Positions 7,396-18,028 of a DNA stretch of 18,329 bases are shown one piece after another. The stretch lies in contig MSJH02000770.1 of the NCBI GenBank assembly GCA_001931875.2, positions 1 through 18,329 on the forward strand, in the 5' to 3' direction. Numbering within the stretch: position 1 is the first letter of the stretch; each line of letters begins with the position of its first letter. Made by a program: the position numbers and the translations under genes. This DNA comes from Byssochlamys sp. IMV 00236. Lineage: Eukaryota > Ascomycota > Eurotiomycetes > Eurotiales > Thermoascaceae. The notes below the pieces were generated by a model. That model worked only from the letters and a program-made list of their open reading frames with translations. It made no database searches and was not told the DNA's origin.

Positions 7396-8954
7396 TTAGG
7401 CTGATAATTTCATCTTTTGCTCCAATTCTCCTGTCAAATCTGTTATTTCATCACTTTTTTTGCTTGTATTATCATTGCTATTAGGTGTATGTTGTTGTAC
7501 AAAATGATGAGATTGATGAAGATGATGTGCGTATCTAATTTATATGTGTGAGAATAAGGGATTATCAAAGTTATAATAACTTACTGTGGATGAATTAAAT
7601 GGTGGTGTTCAGTATAATAGGGTTGAGTAGGTGCAGGAGCAAAACCAAGCATGGTCTCTGGTGTAATCGGCATCAAAGGTCTCACAGAAAATCCAGCAAT
7701 GGGTTGAGGTCTAACCATTCGTCTACGGGCGGCTGATTGACTTTTTAGCTTCTTTTGTGCAGGCGAGTCTGCAAATCGTACTTGCAATGGGGCGGATGAG
7801 CCTTCGATGACATGACCATTAAATTTTTCAATAATGGCAACCGCGGCCTCCCGATCCGTCATTCTAGCAAATCCTACTCCTCGACTAATGCCTGACTGTG
7901 GGTCTCGTAATATACGGCTCGATACAGTTTGATTGGGTAAAAACAATTCCTCCAGTTTCTATAATAAATAGGGTGAATACTCCCTGTACTTGAGATGAAT
8001 AAGCTTACCTGTTCCGTAATATCTAAGGGTAAATTGGAGATGTAGATGTTTGTTGATGTTTCATCTTGAAGATGTCGAAGTCGTGAACTAAAGGACTCTT
8101 GTCCAACTTTAGCATAAGATGCTTGGAATCCGGACTTGTTTAACCCTTCGATCGCTTCTTCACAATCTTTTTCATGTTCAAACATGGCAAAGCCATAGCC
8201 TTTACATTCACCCGTCTTTTGGTCAATGATAGCTTTCGAAGAAGACACTGTTCCATATCTAGAAAAAACGGGTATATTTTTAGCAATAATATTTGACATC
8301 ATCACACTCTGCTTACGCTTGGCACATTTCTAAAAAGGATTCATCCGTTGTTGATGAAGGTAATCCACGTACATAGATATTATGTGTATGGTATGCATTT
8401 ATGTCAGATTCCAAATGTTGCTGTAAATCTTGTTTTTGATGTTTTCTTTTACTATTTCTGTTATCAGCAGCGGAAATGATATATGGGCCAGGAAGGTATT
8501 GATGGGGAGGGGACCCAGGGATAGGAGTTGTGCTTAAAACGGGTGAAGCTAAATGAAGTGGAGGAAACGGTTGAGCTGAGTGAGGAGGGAGCATATAAGC
8601 GGTGGGAGGAGAAAGTGCCACTTGCTGGTATTGAAAGGTTGGGCTGAAGGGTGGGCTTGTTGGGTTCATAGAAGGCGATAATGAGGGTGAACCTGGATAA
8701 CTAGCATAATCAGGATAATATTGAACCGAAAATTGAGGGCTAAGCGGATAAACATAAGTTAAGCTGACGGGATCACCAGAGAGATCATAACCATAGGGTG
8801 GATAAGGCGGAGAAGTAGGAACAGAGTGGGTTTCGGGTGTGGTCTTTGGAGTGTTATTCTGAGTTGATTTTTTATCCTGTTCTTCTACTGCTACTGTTTC
8901 TTTACCATTTACTTTGTCATCTGTAGCAATAGCATTGCTTTCTATAGTGGCCAT
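7396..8954 (-). CDS. RNA-binding protein with two RRM domains, RBMS/MSSP-like
   Basis: Four exons: 8954-8317, 8258-8009, 7958-7585 and 7534-7396. The introns of 58, 50 and 50 nt all have GTAAG donors and TAG acceptors. The product is 466 residues. Residues 1-180 are low complexity, rich in Pro, Ser and Tyr (TSPPYPPYGYDLSG, YYPDYASYPGSPSLSPS), as in disordered regulatory tails. RRM1 (about 191-265) has RNP2 IYVRGL and RNP1 KGYGFAMF. RRM2 (about 283-360) has RNP2 IYISNL and RNP1 RGVGFARM, with ADSPAQKKLK directly after, a tail seen in the RBMS group. The C-terminus is His/Gln-rich and the last exon ends LTGELEQKMKLSA. The likely role is binding of AU-rich or single-stranded nucleic acid in post-transcriptional control; the target is unknown. 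The start is the first ATG of the open frame, followed upstream by a CT-rich leader (GA-rich on the plus strand, 9030-9125). Its stop lies 21 nt from the stop of the convergent gene. Confidence 0.85.
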
Positions 8955-9470
8955 TAAAGTTATACAGTGATGAAAACTAATAAAAGAAGTTTATATATTT
9001 GTATACAAGCAAAAAAGAAGCGTCTAAGGTCTTTGGTCCTCGAAAAAAAAGGAAAAGACAAAAAAAGGGGAAAGCAAAAAAATAAAAAGAGAGAGAGAGA
9101 AAAGGAGAGAAAGAAGAGAAAAAATAAATAAATGTTTACTTGTCGTCATCAGTTGTTTTTGTCATACATATATTTATACACACGCCCTTTTTGCATGCTG
9201 TCAGTAACCATGGTATCTCCATGGTTATCTCTTTTTTTTCTTACTTTCTCCTTTGTCTCTCTTTTCTCTTTGCATCATTTCCTCTTTTACTTTCTTAACC
9301 TAGCCCTTCACTCGAATTTAATTTCCTTTTTAAGAGTTTTACTGGAAATGACACGTGGTAACACTAGAGATCAATATCCCATCACCTTTATTTATTGACT
9401 GTACCATTGTTTCTGCATAATATATATAATGAAATCATCTTGAGATTCGATAATAGGTGTCCCATACAGA
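8955..9470. other. Intergenic: promoter of the RRM gene and 3' end of the carboxylase gene
   Basis: Next to the RRM start is a purine-rich tract on the plus strand (9030-9130, AGAGAGAGAGAG and AAAAGG units), a CT-rich leader for the minus-strand gene. Near 9388-9397 TTTATTTATT gives AATAAATAAA on the minus strand, a good poly(A) signal about 75-85 nt after the carboxylase stop. A palindrome pair lies at 9205-9227 and is listed separately. The 88-codon plus-strand frame (9132-9398), rich in Leu, Phe and Ser, is T-rich noncoding sequence rather than a gene. Confidence 0.5.
9205..9227. promoter_or_regulatory. Perfect 9-bp inverted repeat resembling RFX X-box half sites
   Basis: TAACCATGG and CCATGGTTA are separated by TATCT. 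Each arm contains the palindrome CCATGG. GTAACCATGGTATC (9204-9217) differs by one base from the X-box form GTNRCC...GGYAAC recognised by RFX factors (Crt1/Sak1 in yeasts). It lies about 250 bp upstream of the RRM gene start. A regulatory role is inference. Confidence 0.35.
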
Positions 9471-11328
9471 TCAAGGACGATAGAGTATACGAGGCCCCTG
9501 AACCTTAATTCTTTCTAATCGTTGTGGTAAGATATGATCATACACCAACTTGACCCATTCACACAAGATAGGTCTTGTATCGCGAGGGTCTATGATTTCG
9601 GGCATATCGAATATTTCAGCAGTGCGAATAGGAGATCGAACAGATTCAAATCGAGCCATTATCTTTTCATAAAGCTCGTGACGCTTGTCACCTGCAGCTT
9701 CAAGCTCGCGTCTGTAGGCAGCCTATGAGAATTAGAAACACAGGTTATGGTCACAATACACACTTACATAAATACCACCCTCCAAGGGTAAACTTCCCCA
9801 ATCACCACTTGGCCATGCGATGCGCATGTTTGGCACACGATTATCTACAAATGCAGCTCCGGCAACACCAAACACTTTACGAAGCACAACACTAAAGTAA
9901 GGCACGTCACATTGGTACAATGCTGCGGTCAATGTGGATCCATGTCGGATGGTCCTGATAGCATGTTAATATTATTCTCATTATTTTATAGTATGAAAGA
10001 CTTACGCTTCCTTTTCTGCTTTGGTACCCACAGCAAATCCCGCATAATCCGCAAAATTGATTATGGGAATACCAAATGTATCACACAAGTCAATGTGACG
10101 CCTGAACTTTTGACAGCTGGCAGCAGATATGACGCTTCCTTTGAGCGTGCAATCAAAAGTGATAATACCCACGACATATCCACCAAGCCTACCTAAACCA
10201 CACACAGCCCCATCACCCCATCGCGATCCGATTTCAAACCAGGAGCCCTTATCTAAAACACGCGTCAGGATTTCCCGAACTTGGTATATCCGTTGGCGTC
10301 GCTTGGGAATGATCGACAGTAGCTCGTCATCCCGTCGATCAACAGGATCATACGTTGTCTCTACAGGCGGTAGCTGTCCGGTATTTGAAGGTAGGTAACT
10401 TAAGAATTGATGTATCTGATCATAGCAATCCTGCTCAGATTCGGCTAAATTATCAAATGTTCCATTTGCAGTATGAACAAGAGCGCCTCCCAAGCTTTCT
10501 TTGCTCACATTTTCAAACGTTGCATTCTCAACAATAGGAGGTCCAGCTGCAAATAAGGATCCAATGTCTTTTGAAACCACGGAAAAATGTGTGAGCGTTG
10601 CACGGGCTGCTCCTAATCCAACAGCAGGCCCTAAAGCAGCAGCCACTACAGGAATCTCGGATAGACTGGCGATCATGTCGTGCATTCCAAATAGAGGAGG
10701 TAAATAGGTGGCTCCTTTGTCGAGTACTAACGTAACGGATCCTCCGCCACTACTTCCGTCTATCAATCTTACCTAATAGCCGCTTAGTCTCCTTTGTTTT
10801 GATGATCATTGAATGGCTTACCATAGGTACTTTAAGCTTTCGAGCCAGTTGCTCAGCAAACAAAGATTTTCCCCAAACAGCACCATCTGCATGCCCACCT
10901 CGGATGGCAAAATCATCAGCCCCCACAATGACATCTCTTCCGGCTACTGTACCCTTTCCAGCAACGAAATTGGCTCCTGTGTAACTCTGCAATGAACCAT
11001 CCTTGCTGTACCTTGCATTACCCGCGATGCTACCAATCTCTCTAAAACTGCCTTTATCCAAAAATAGATCAATTCTTTCGCGCACCCAGAGCTTGCCTGT
11101 TGTTTTCTGTCGGATGTACCCTCGATCATCAGGATCTGCGATCTGATTGAGATATTGTCTCTTTTTTATTTCTAAAATAGTATCCTAAGTAGCATTGTTT
11201 TAAAAGAGGAATATCAAAGGGATGCATTAAAGGAGTACCTTCCATTCTGATTTTTCGAGAGCTTCATCCTTTTTTGAATCCAAGTGTTGTGTTATTTGCT
11301 CTATTCTGTTTTTTGCTTTATTAGTCAT
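9471..11328 (-). CDS. Acyl-CoA carboxylase carboxyltransferase (beta) subunit, propionyl-CoA carboxylase-like
   Basis: Five exons (11328-11239, 11184-10822, 10772-10006, 9954-9768, 9722-9471) join in frame to 552 residues. The introns are 54, 49, 51 and 45 nt. Such subunits move a carboxyl group from carboxybiotin to an acyl-CoA, usually with a separate biotin-carrying alpha subunit. The N-terminal crotonase-fold half has KLWVRERIDLFLDKGSFREI, RGGHADGAVWGKS and MVRLIDGSSGGGSV (about 151-164), then AALGPAVGLGAARATLTHF. The C-terminal half has VCGLGRLGGYVVGI, GTKAEKEATIRHGS and VFGVAGAAFV. No frame break is seen. The N-terminus is not a mitochondrial presequence; it is Lys/Glu-rich and contains RIEQITQHL (residues 8-16), a PTS2-like peroxisomal signal. 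Propionyl-, methylcrotonyl- and other acyl-CoA carboxylases share this fold. I favour a PCC-like enzyme, but the substrate is not proven. The start is the only upstream ATG of exon 1. Confidence 0.88.
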
Positions 11329-11787
11329 TACTATAGCAACAACAAAAAAAAAAGGAAAAGTAATAAAAAAAAAAGAGAGAGAGAGAGGAATGAAACGTGC
11401 GAATACACTTTAGTCATATTTCACAAGTTACACACGAAGAGCCTGATTGTAGACATATCTTACAGTAATGTCTATATCTTAAGAATAGCTATTAAAAAAA
11501 GAGAGAAGAGCCCCCATTTTGTCTCTCTGCTATTTATAATTGATATATAGACTAGACTGTTTACAAAGCTTGTTCAGATTATGTATCTAAAACTATGCTT
11601 ATTGTGTTCTATATCTCGAAATGATTTTTGATTGGCCCAAAAATTGTCTCGTTTTAGGTTCTTTAAAAGATAACTTCTTATCCTACATCAAGGAACATGG
11701 AAAGATGTCTGTTCTCTGAACAGGTTTAGCTTGAAGCTGCACATTGAAAAGGTTGATTGATATTATTACAGATTGTGTCTGTAGTGG
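11329..11787. other. Upstream region of the carboxylase gene; no gene seen
   Basis: A GA-rich tract (11344-11390) lies directly upstream of the carboxylase start and is CT-rich in the transcribed sense, as before the RRM and kinase genes. Further out the sequence is AT-rich with no convincing frame. The 88-codon plus-strand frame (11284-11550) overlaps the carboxylase exon and the purine tract and was not accepted. Confidence 0.45.
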
Positions 11788-11876
11788 ATTTTCTCGTGCG
11801 CGTAGTGTACACTTTCTTATATGCACGAAAAAATAGCTAATTCATTTTCTCGTGAATTTTTTCGTGCATGTAGTGT
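11788..11876. repeat. Cluster of direct and inverted repeats, possible transposon end
   Basis: Two 21-bp direct copies (11788-11808 and 11856-11876) share 18 bases, with core TCGTGC..GTAGTGT. A third partial copy, ATTTTCTCGTG, is at 11844-11854. The second copy also pairs with ATGCACGAAAAAAT (11821-11834) as a perfect 14-bp inverted repeat (11856-11869) around a 21 nt loop. Such clustered ends suggest a small decayed transposon (MITE-like). The partner end was not found. Confidence 0.45.
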
Positions 11877-12060
11877 TTCCCTTTAACATCGCTTCAGCAA
11901 TGGTACCAGGAACGATCAATTTTTTCAGGTTCGCATCTTTCAATAAACAATTATGCAATACACGTTTCGTCAATACTGGATCCTTTTCACAAAGATCACT
12001 TAAGTAGGCTATAGCCTTCCAATCACAGGGTTCTTTAAGTTCCCAAAAACCTAGTAACAA
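11842..12060 (-). pseudogene. Exon-like fragment of an unrecognised protein gene
   Basis: The minus-strand frame reads FWELKEPCDWKAIAYLSDLC, then KDPVLTKRVLHNCLLKD and LIVPGTIAEAMLKG. It is clearly protein-like and helical, and is preceded by a possible acceptor (TTACTAG, about 12053). No ATG start is present and upstream is a T-rich tract (12067-12080). The last ten or so codons lie within the repeat cluster at 11788-11876, so the conserved part stops at about 11880. It looks like one exon of a larger gene cut at the repeat. The family is not recognised. Confidence 0.4.
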
Positions 12061-12419
12061 CTTTATTTAAAAAAAAAAAATTCAATACTATCGTTAGTAA
12101 TTACTTGGAAGTATCAGAGTTTCATGAATTTTGTCAGTATAATCGACCTTTAGGTATTTGTTAAGCATCGTTGTAATTAAAGAGAGTATGAAGTTACAAG
12201 AATATAGGATGCGAAATAACGAAGGAACGAATAAATACAGTCATTATGGCGTAAAAAAAAAAAAAAAAAAAAAAAATATCCGCAAATTTACAGTCAAAAA
12301 CCAATATCATAGCACTTCTCATAAGCGGAGAAAGAGTCACACCCAATGTCAAGGGTAGGACAAAGCTCTAGAGCCTCTTTTGTCCTTTTTTTTTTTTTCT
12401 CTAAAAAACACAATACAAA
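12061..12419. other. Intergenic region upstream of the membrane-protein gene
   Basis: It holds a run of 13 A (near 12068-12080), a run of about 22 A (12254-12275) and a CT-rich leader (12374-12405) immediately before the ATG at 12420. No gene is visible on either strand. Confidence 0.45.
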
Positions 12420-13416
12420 ATGGCAGCCATGAATGATAATGTATATGCGCGAGTTCGCGATAAAATGAGAGAACAAAACTTTTCCGAACAAGAAATAGAA
12501 GCACTCGATAATGCACGTGGACTACTCAAAACTTATGGTAATGTCATTTGAACTATGCGCGCGCAGTATATTGACATACATATAGCGAGAATCGGAGGCT
12601 TCATGGGAGCAACTGCAGCATTTCTAATAGGTAAAGCCCATGGACAAGTGCTTTTTACTTAAACTCACCCCATTCAATAGGTAAAAGCAAAAAGTTCAAA
12701 CCCTTCCCGCTCCTTATGGTTGCCGGTGGAGGATTCTTTTTGGGATCACAAACAGGGTTTCTTACGGGTGTTCTCTCGGGTATTAATTCAATCAAGAGCT
12801 TACCTGACCCACAACGTCTTATAAATATCATGAAAGAAGTGCAGTAAGTTGAACATCTTTTTTAAGGTAACGCAAATTATGCTAAATCGAATAAAAGGAT
12901 GGAAGCCGCAAGAGGCAATATACAGTCTTCACCTGTTCCACGTCAACCTGTAGTTCAAGAAGCACAAAATCCTATGGATAGCTTTTCGCCAGATGTACCA
13001 GATTACCAACAAAGTGAAAAAGAAGGTTTGTTTTATAGTAAAAAGAGAGAGAACATGATATATTTAGTATTGTAGCATGGGAAAGTACCATACCAAAATC
13101 ATTCCATCACGACACAGGAGATACCGTCATGATGGATCCGAGTATGAAATCAGCACAAGAACAGCCTCAACAAAAGAGCTCTTGGGATAAAATTCGTGAA
13201 CAAAATATACCAAATAGCACATGGACAAAGATTCGTATGGAAGCTCAAAAGAATTCAACATCTACAGACGATATAGCTAAGGCAAGAGCAGAAAGAGCAA
13301 AGAGACTTCGTGAGAGCTCAGAATTCGGTCAAGAAGAATTACCGCGTACGAGAGAAGATTACTTTGAACAGAAACGAGCTACACGAAAGAATCAGTTTGG
13401 AGATGTATTAGAATAA
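12420..13416 (+). CDS. Small two-helix membrane protein, possibly OCIA-domain-like
   Basis: Five exons: 12420-12537, 12586-12630, 12681-12843, 12898-13025 and 13076-13416. The introns of 48, 50, 54 and 50 nt have GTA/GTT donors and AG acceptors, and all joins keep frame, giving 264 residues. Residues 1-39 form a charged helix (VRDKMREQNFSEQEIEALDN). There follow two short glycine-rich membrane-type helices: RIGGFMGATAAFLIG (41-55) and PLLMVAGGGFFLGSQTGFLTG (about 64-84; key residues Gly70-72, Gly76, Gly80). The C-terminal half is polar, Gln/Ser-rich and ends in basic helices, with SSWDKIREQNIPNSTWTKIR and TREDYFEQKRATRKNQFG. Size, paired Gly-rich helices and a soluble tail recall OCIAD proteins of mitochondria and endosomes, but I see no diagnostic motif, so this is a suggestion only. 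The start is the first ATG after a CT-rich leader. AATAAA (13415-13420) overlaps the stop. Confidence 0.75.
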
Positions 13417-13550
13417 TAAAAAAAGAGAAAAAAGAGAAAAAGGTTAGAGGTGCATTATAGAATCATTCCGCCCCTTGATGTAATCCTTTATTTAATTAAC
13501 AAACGAGCCGACTATATAACATACCTTTTAAAAAATATGTGCAATAAGAA

Positions 13551-13570
13551 AGGAACCTGTTCCTTATAAA
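13551..13570 (+). promoter_or_regulatory. TATA box and adjacent palindrome before the mannosidase gene
   Basis: TATAAA at 13565-13570 lies about 50 bp upstream of the ATG at 13620, after which the leader is CT-rich (CCCTTCTTTCTCTTCCC). Directly in front is a perfect palindrome with a 2-bp centre, AGGAAC-CT-GTTCCT (13551-13564), a shape typical of a dimer-bound operator. A second TATA-like TATATAA occurs near 13513. The function is inferred from position. Confidence 0.4.
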
Positions 13571-13619
13571 TTAATCTAATGTCTATCGCCCTTCTTTCTC
13601 TTCCCTTGTACATAATTCA

Positions 13620-15502
<1,883 letters not shown>

Positions 15503-15684
15503 TGTAACATGTATAGAGATAGATAGAAAGAGATATAAAAAAAACAGTGCCTAGCTGAGGAAAAAGACACACATGCACACGCGTTTTCCTCAATCAATAA
15601 ATACAACATTTACATTTAATCGATCTAACGTTTATTTTCTTTGAGGGGTATAAGCAACAATGGATTACAGGATATCTTCTTTTT
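15503..15684. terminator. Convergent 3' regions with a 9-bp hairpin and poly(A) signal
   Basis: Between the stops of the mannosidase (plus) and the kinase (minus), TGAGGAAAA (15556-15564) and TTTTCCTCA (15584-15592) form a perfect 9-bp inverted repeat with a 19 nt loop. AATAAA (15596-15601) follows directly and would serve the mannosidase transcript. The hairpin would form in transcripts from either strand. Confidence 0.5.
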
Positions 15685-18028
15685 TTACTTTCTTTTAAAC
15701 TTTAAAAGAGATGGCAAGATAATTTCCACAGGACCAGCTTTCTTCAAGAATTCATGCTATTCAAGAATATTAATTCAAAAGTGAAACCAGAATCATTCAA
15801 TCTTTTTACCTGTAACAACTCAGCAGCAGTAGCTCTTGACCTTACATCCACACACAAGCATACCGCCAAGTAATTTCTTAATTCAGCAGACAATCTTTCT
15901 GGACTCTTTAAGGCAGGTGTTCCATTCGTAGCGATAAGGTAGAGTGCCTTGAGCGGTTCTTCGTCCAAGTAGGGTGGTTCATTTTCGATCATTTCAATAG
16001 CCATGATACCTAAGGACCAAATATCGACCTTGGCACCGTATTCCTTTTGCTTGACTACTTCAGGCGCCATCCAATAAGGTGTACCCACCATCGTCGCTCT
16101 CTTGTTCTTTTGATCTGTCAGTTTGGCGCAATATCCAAAGTCACTTATCTTGACTTGGCCTTGAAAGTTTAATAGAACATTGTCCGATTTAATGTCACGA
16201 TGAATGATTTTCTGTGAGTGCAGGTGTTCGAGTCCCTTTGCAGTCTGATACAAAAAAAAAAAAATGAGAATAATAGTAAGGCTTGGTTATCTTTGAACAT
16301 ACCTCATAACACACAGTGGCTATTTGTTGTTCAGTCATTGTATTATTCTCAATCACATCTGTCAAGGGACCTCCTTCCATATACTCCATGACAACCCACA
16401 AATCATTTTGAACCAAATAAGCGTTAAGAAAGTTGACAATGTTCTTGTGATGTGATTCTTTCATAATCATGATCTCGTTGACTATCAAGTCTAATCTGGA
16501 TTGCTTGGACAAGTCCATTCGCTTAATGGCCACCTTGGTATCTGTGCTCATATGGTAAGCTAAATAGACAGAGCCTGAGGCACTACAAGAAATATATAAG
16601 CCATCATAATATCATATGTATAGTTATCATTACCCTTGTCCTATTCGCTTTGATCTAATATAGAGTGAATTTGGATCACCTGCGTTTACGACAGACCCTG
16701 CAAGATGTCAAGATGAGTATTTATCTCGGAACGACACAAGTTACACGATCTTACTTAGTTTCTCCAAGATTTGGGTATCTGACATCGTACTAATTCTTTG
16801 CTCCTTCTTTTTCTGAACAGGCTTGTCAACCAAGGTAAGAGAGGATCGATTCGAGCGTACGGGGGTTGATGCTTGATGTTGAGGGATGGGTGGCTTTAGA
16901 GGTTGACCCAAGCAGCGCATCAAGTTTCGATCACGATCTAAAGCAGCAGCGACCTCCTTTAACTTCTCCTTTTCTCTTTCAAAACGCAAATTTCTTTCGG
17001 CTGGCATCTTGAGCATACGGGATGTATTATTATTATTATGCTTTCTGGGTAATGAACCTGAGGCATCTAATAGTTTTGGTTTGTTTGTCTATATGCACAT
17101 GGTTAGTAATGTGACGCGGAGAACAAGTGTTTGTTTATTTTTTACTCCGTCAGGTTTGTTTGTCTATAGTATAACCATTAATATGGTCCAAGCACAGGTT
17201 TGTTTATTGTTACCTCAACTACGATCCCATTGCTGAATGGATCCGGGCTAACCTTTTTTGACGAGTTGGGTTTTGGTGGAGGTTGGCGTATGTGACTAGG
17301 CGCAGGAGTTGATTTACTCGAAATTAGGTTATCATTTTTCCATTCCGACTTATTGTCTAATCTCGTTTGCTCTGTATAGAATTCGAGTGCTTCCAATACG
17401 GCTTGAGGATTCTTTGCAGCATCTTCTGGTGTAATTTTTGAACCCTTTAATAACGCATTCCATTGATCAGGTAATCCCTTAAAAATGGGAAAAATAAGGG
17501 GGGGATGTATTAGAATGAAATGAAAGTGTATATAGGAGATATATTAATGATTATTTACTGTAAAGTCACCCGTGATAGGATCAAAGCCGACGTGTACTTT
17601 GTGTACGAAGTTAGTTGGACCTGATGCACCCAAGAGAGAACGCTAGAATATAGAGTTTTAGTCTATTTATTTGTTTATATGAAGTATTTACATTATAGAT
17701 CTCATCCATCCAAGAATACAATTCTTCGTCATTTTTACATGCTATGTAATAAGATTTTGATTTTGTACCCAATTCAAAACAATAAGGTTTTAATTCCAAT
17801 CTTGTCACTGCTGTTATTTCTTTCAGGAATACAAGTGCAACACATTGACCTGTTTGCTAATGTAAAGGAGTTAATTAGGAAAAAGAACAGATTGATAGGC
17901 TGTCATACTTCATTTCTATGAAAAGTAATTGTTTGTTCTCGCAAGACTACATATCTCTTGGACCATATCCAAGCACGTAATCCATCTTCTTTTACTTGTA
18001 GGTAACCATCTTTTTTAATCTCAGTCAT
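15685..18028 (-). CDS. Cla4-like p21-activated protein kinase (PH, CRIB, Ser/Thr kinase)
   Basis: Nine exons (18028-17909, 17856-17692, 17642-17559, 17477-17214, 17088-16755, 16697-16634, 16582-16303, 16244-15810, 15756-15685) join to 605 residues. The introns are 49-125 nt. The domain order is that of fungal Cla4/Skm1 kinases, which act below Cdc42/Rac in polarity, septation and hyphal growth. The PH domain (about 5-95) starts [20 protein letters not shown] and ends [11 protein letters not shown]. The CRIB motif is [16 protein letters not shown] (101-116), with Ala where the first Ile of the consensus usually stands. A Pro/Ser/Lys-rich linker and a charged helix ([17 protein letters not shown]) follow. 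The kinase domain (about 336-605) has RIGQGASGSVY, VAIK (Lys364), HRDIKSDN (Asp454), ISDFGYC (Asp472) and the PAK signature [11 protein letters not shown] (491-501). The last exon gives [18 protein letters not shown]. All catalytic residues are present, so it should be active. The leader is CT-rich. Confidence 0.93.

Noticed and set aside
9132..9398. 88-codon plus-strand open frame rich in Leu and Phe, possible membrane peptide
   Set aside because: It is the read-out of T-rich intergenic DNA between two minus-strand genes and includes the poly(A) region of the carboxylase gene.
10129..10707. Several plus-strand open frames within 10129-10707
   Set aside because: Antisense shadows of the carboxyltransferase exon 3, which has strong family motifs on the minus strand.
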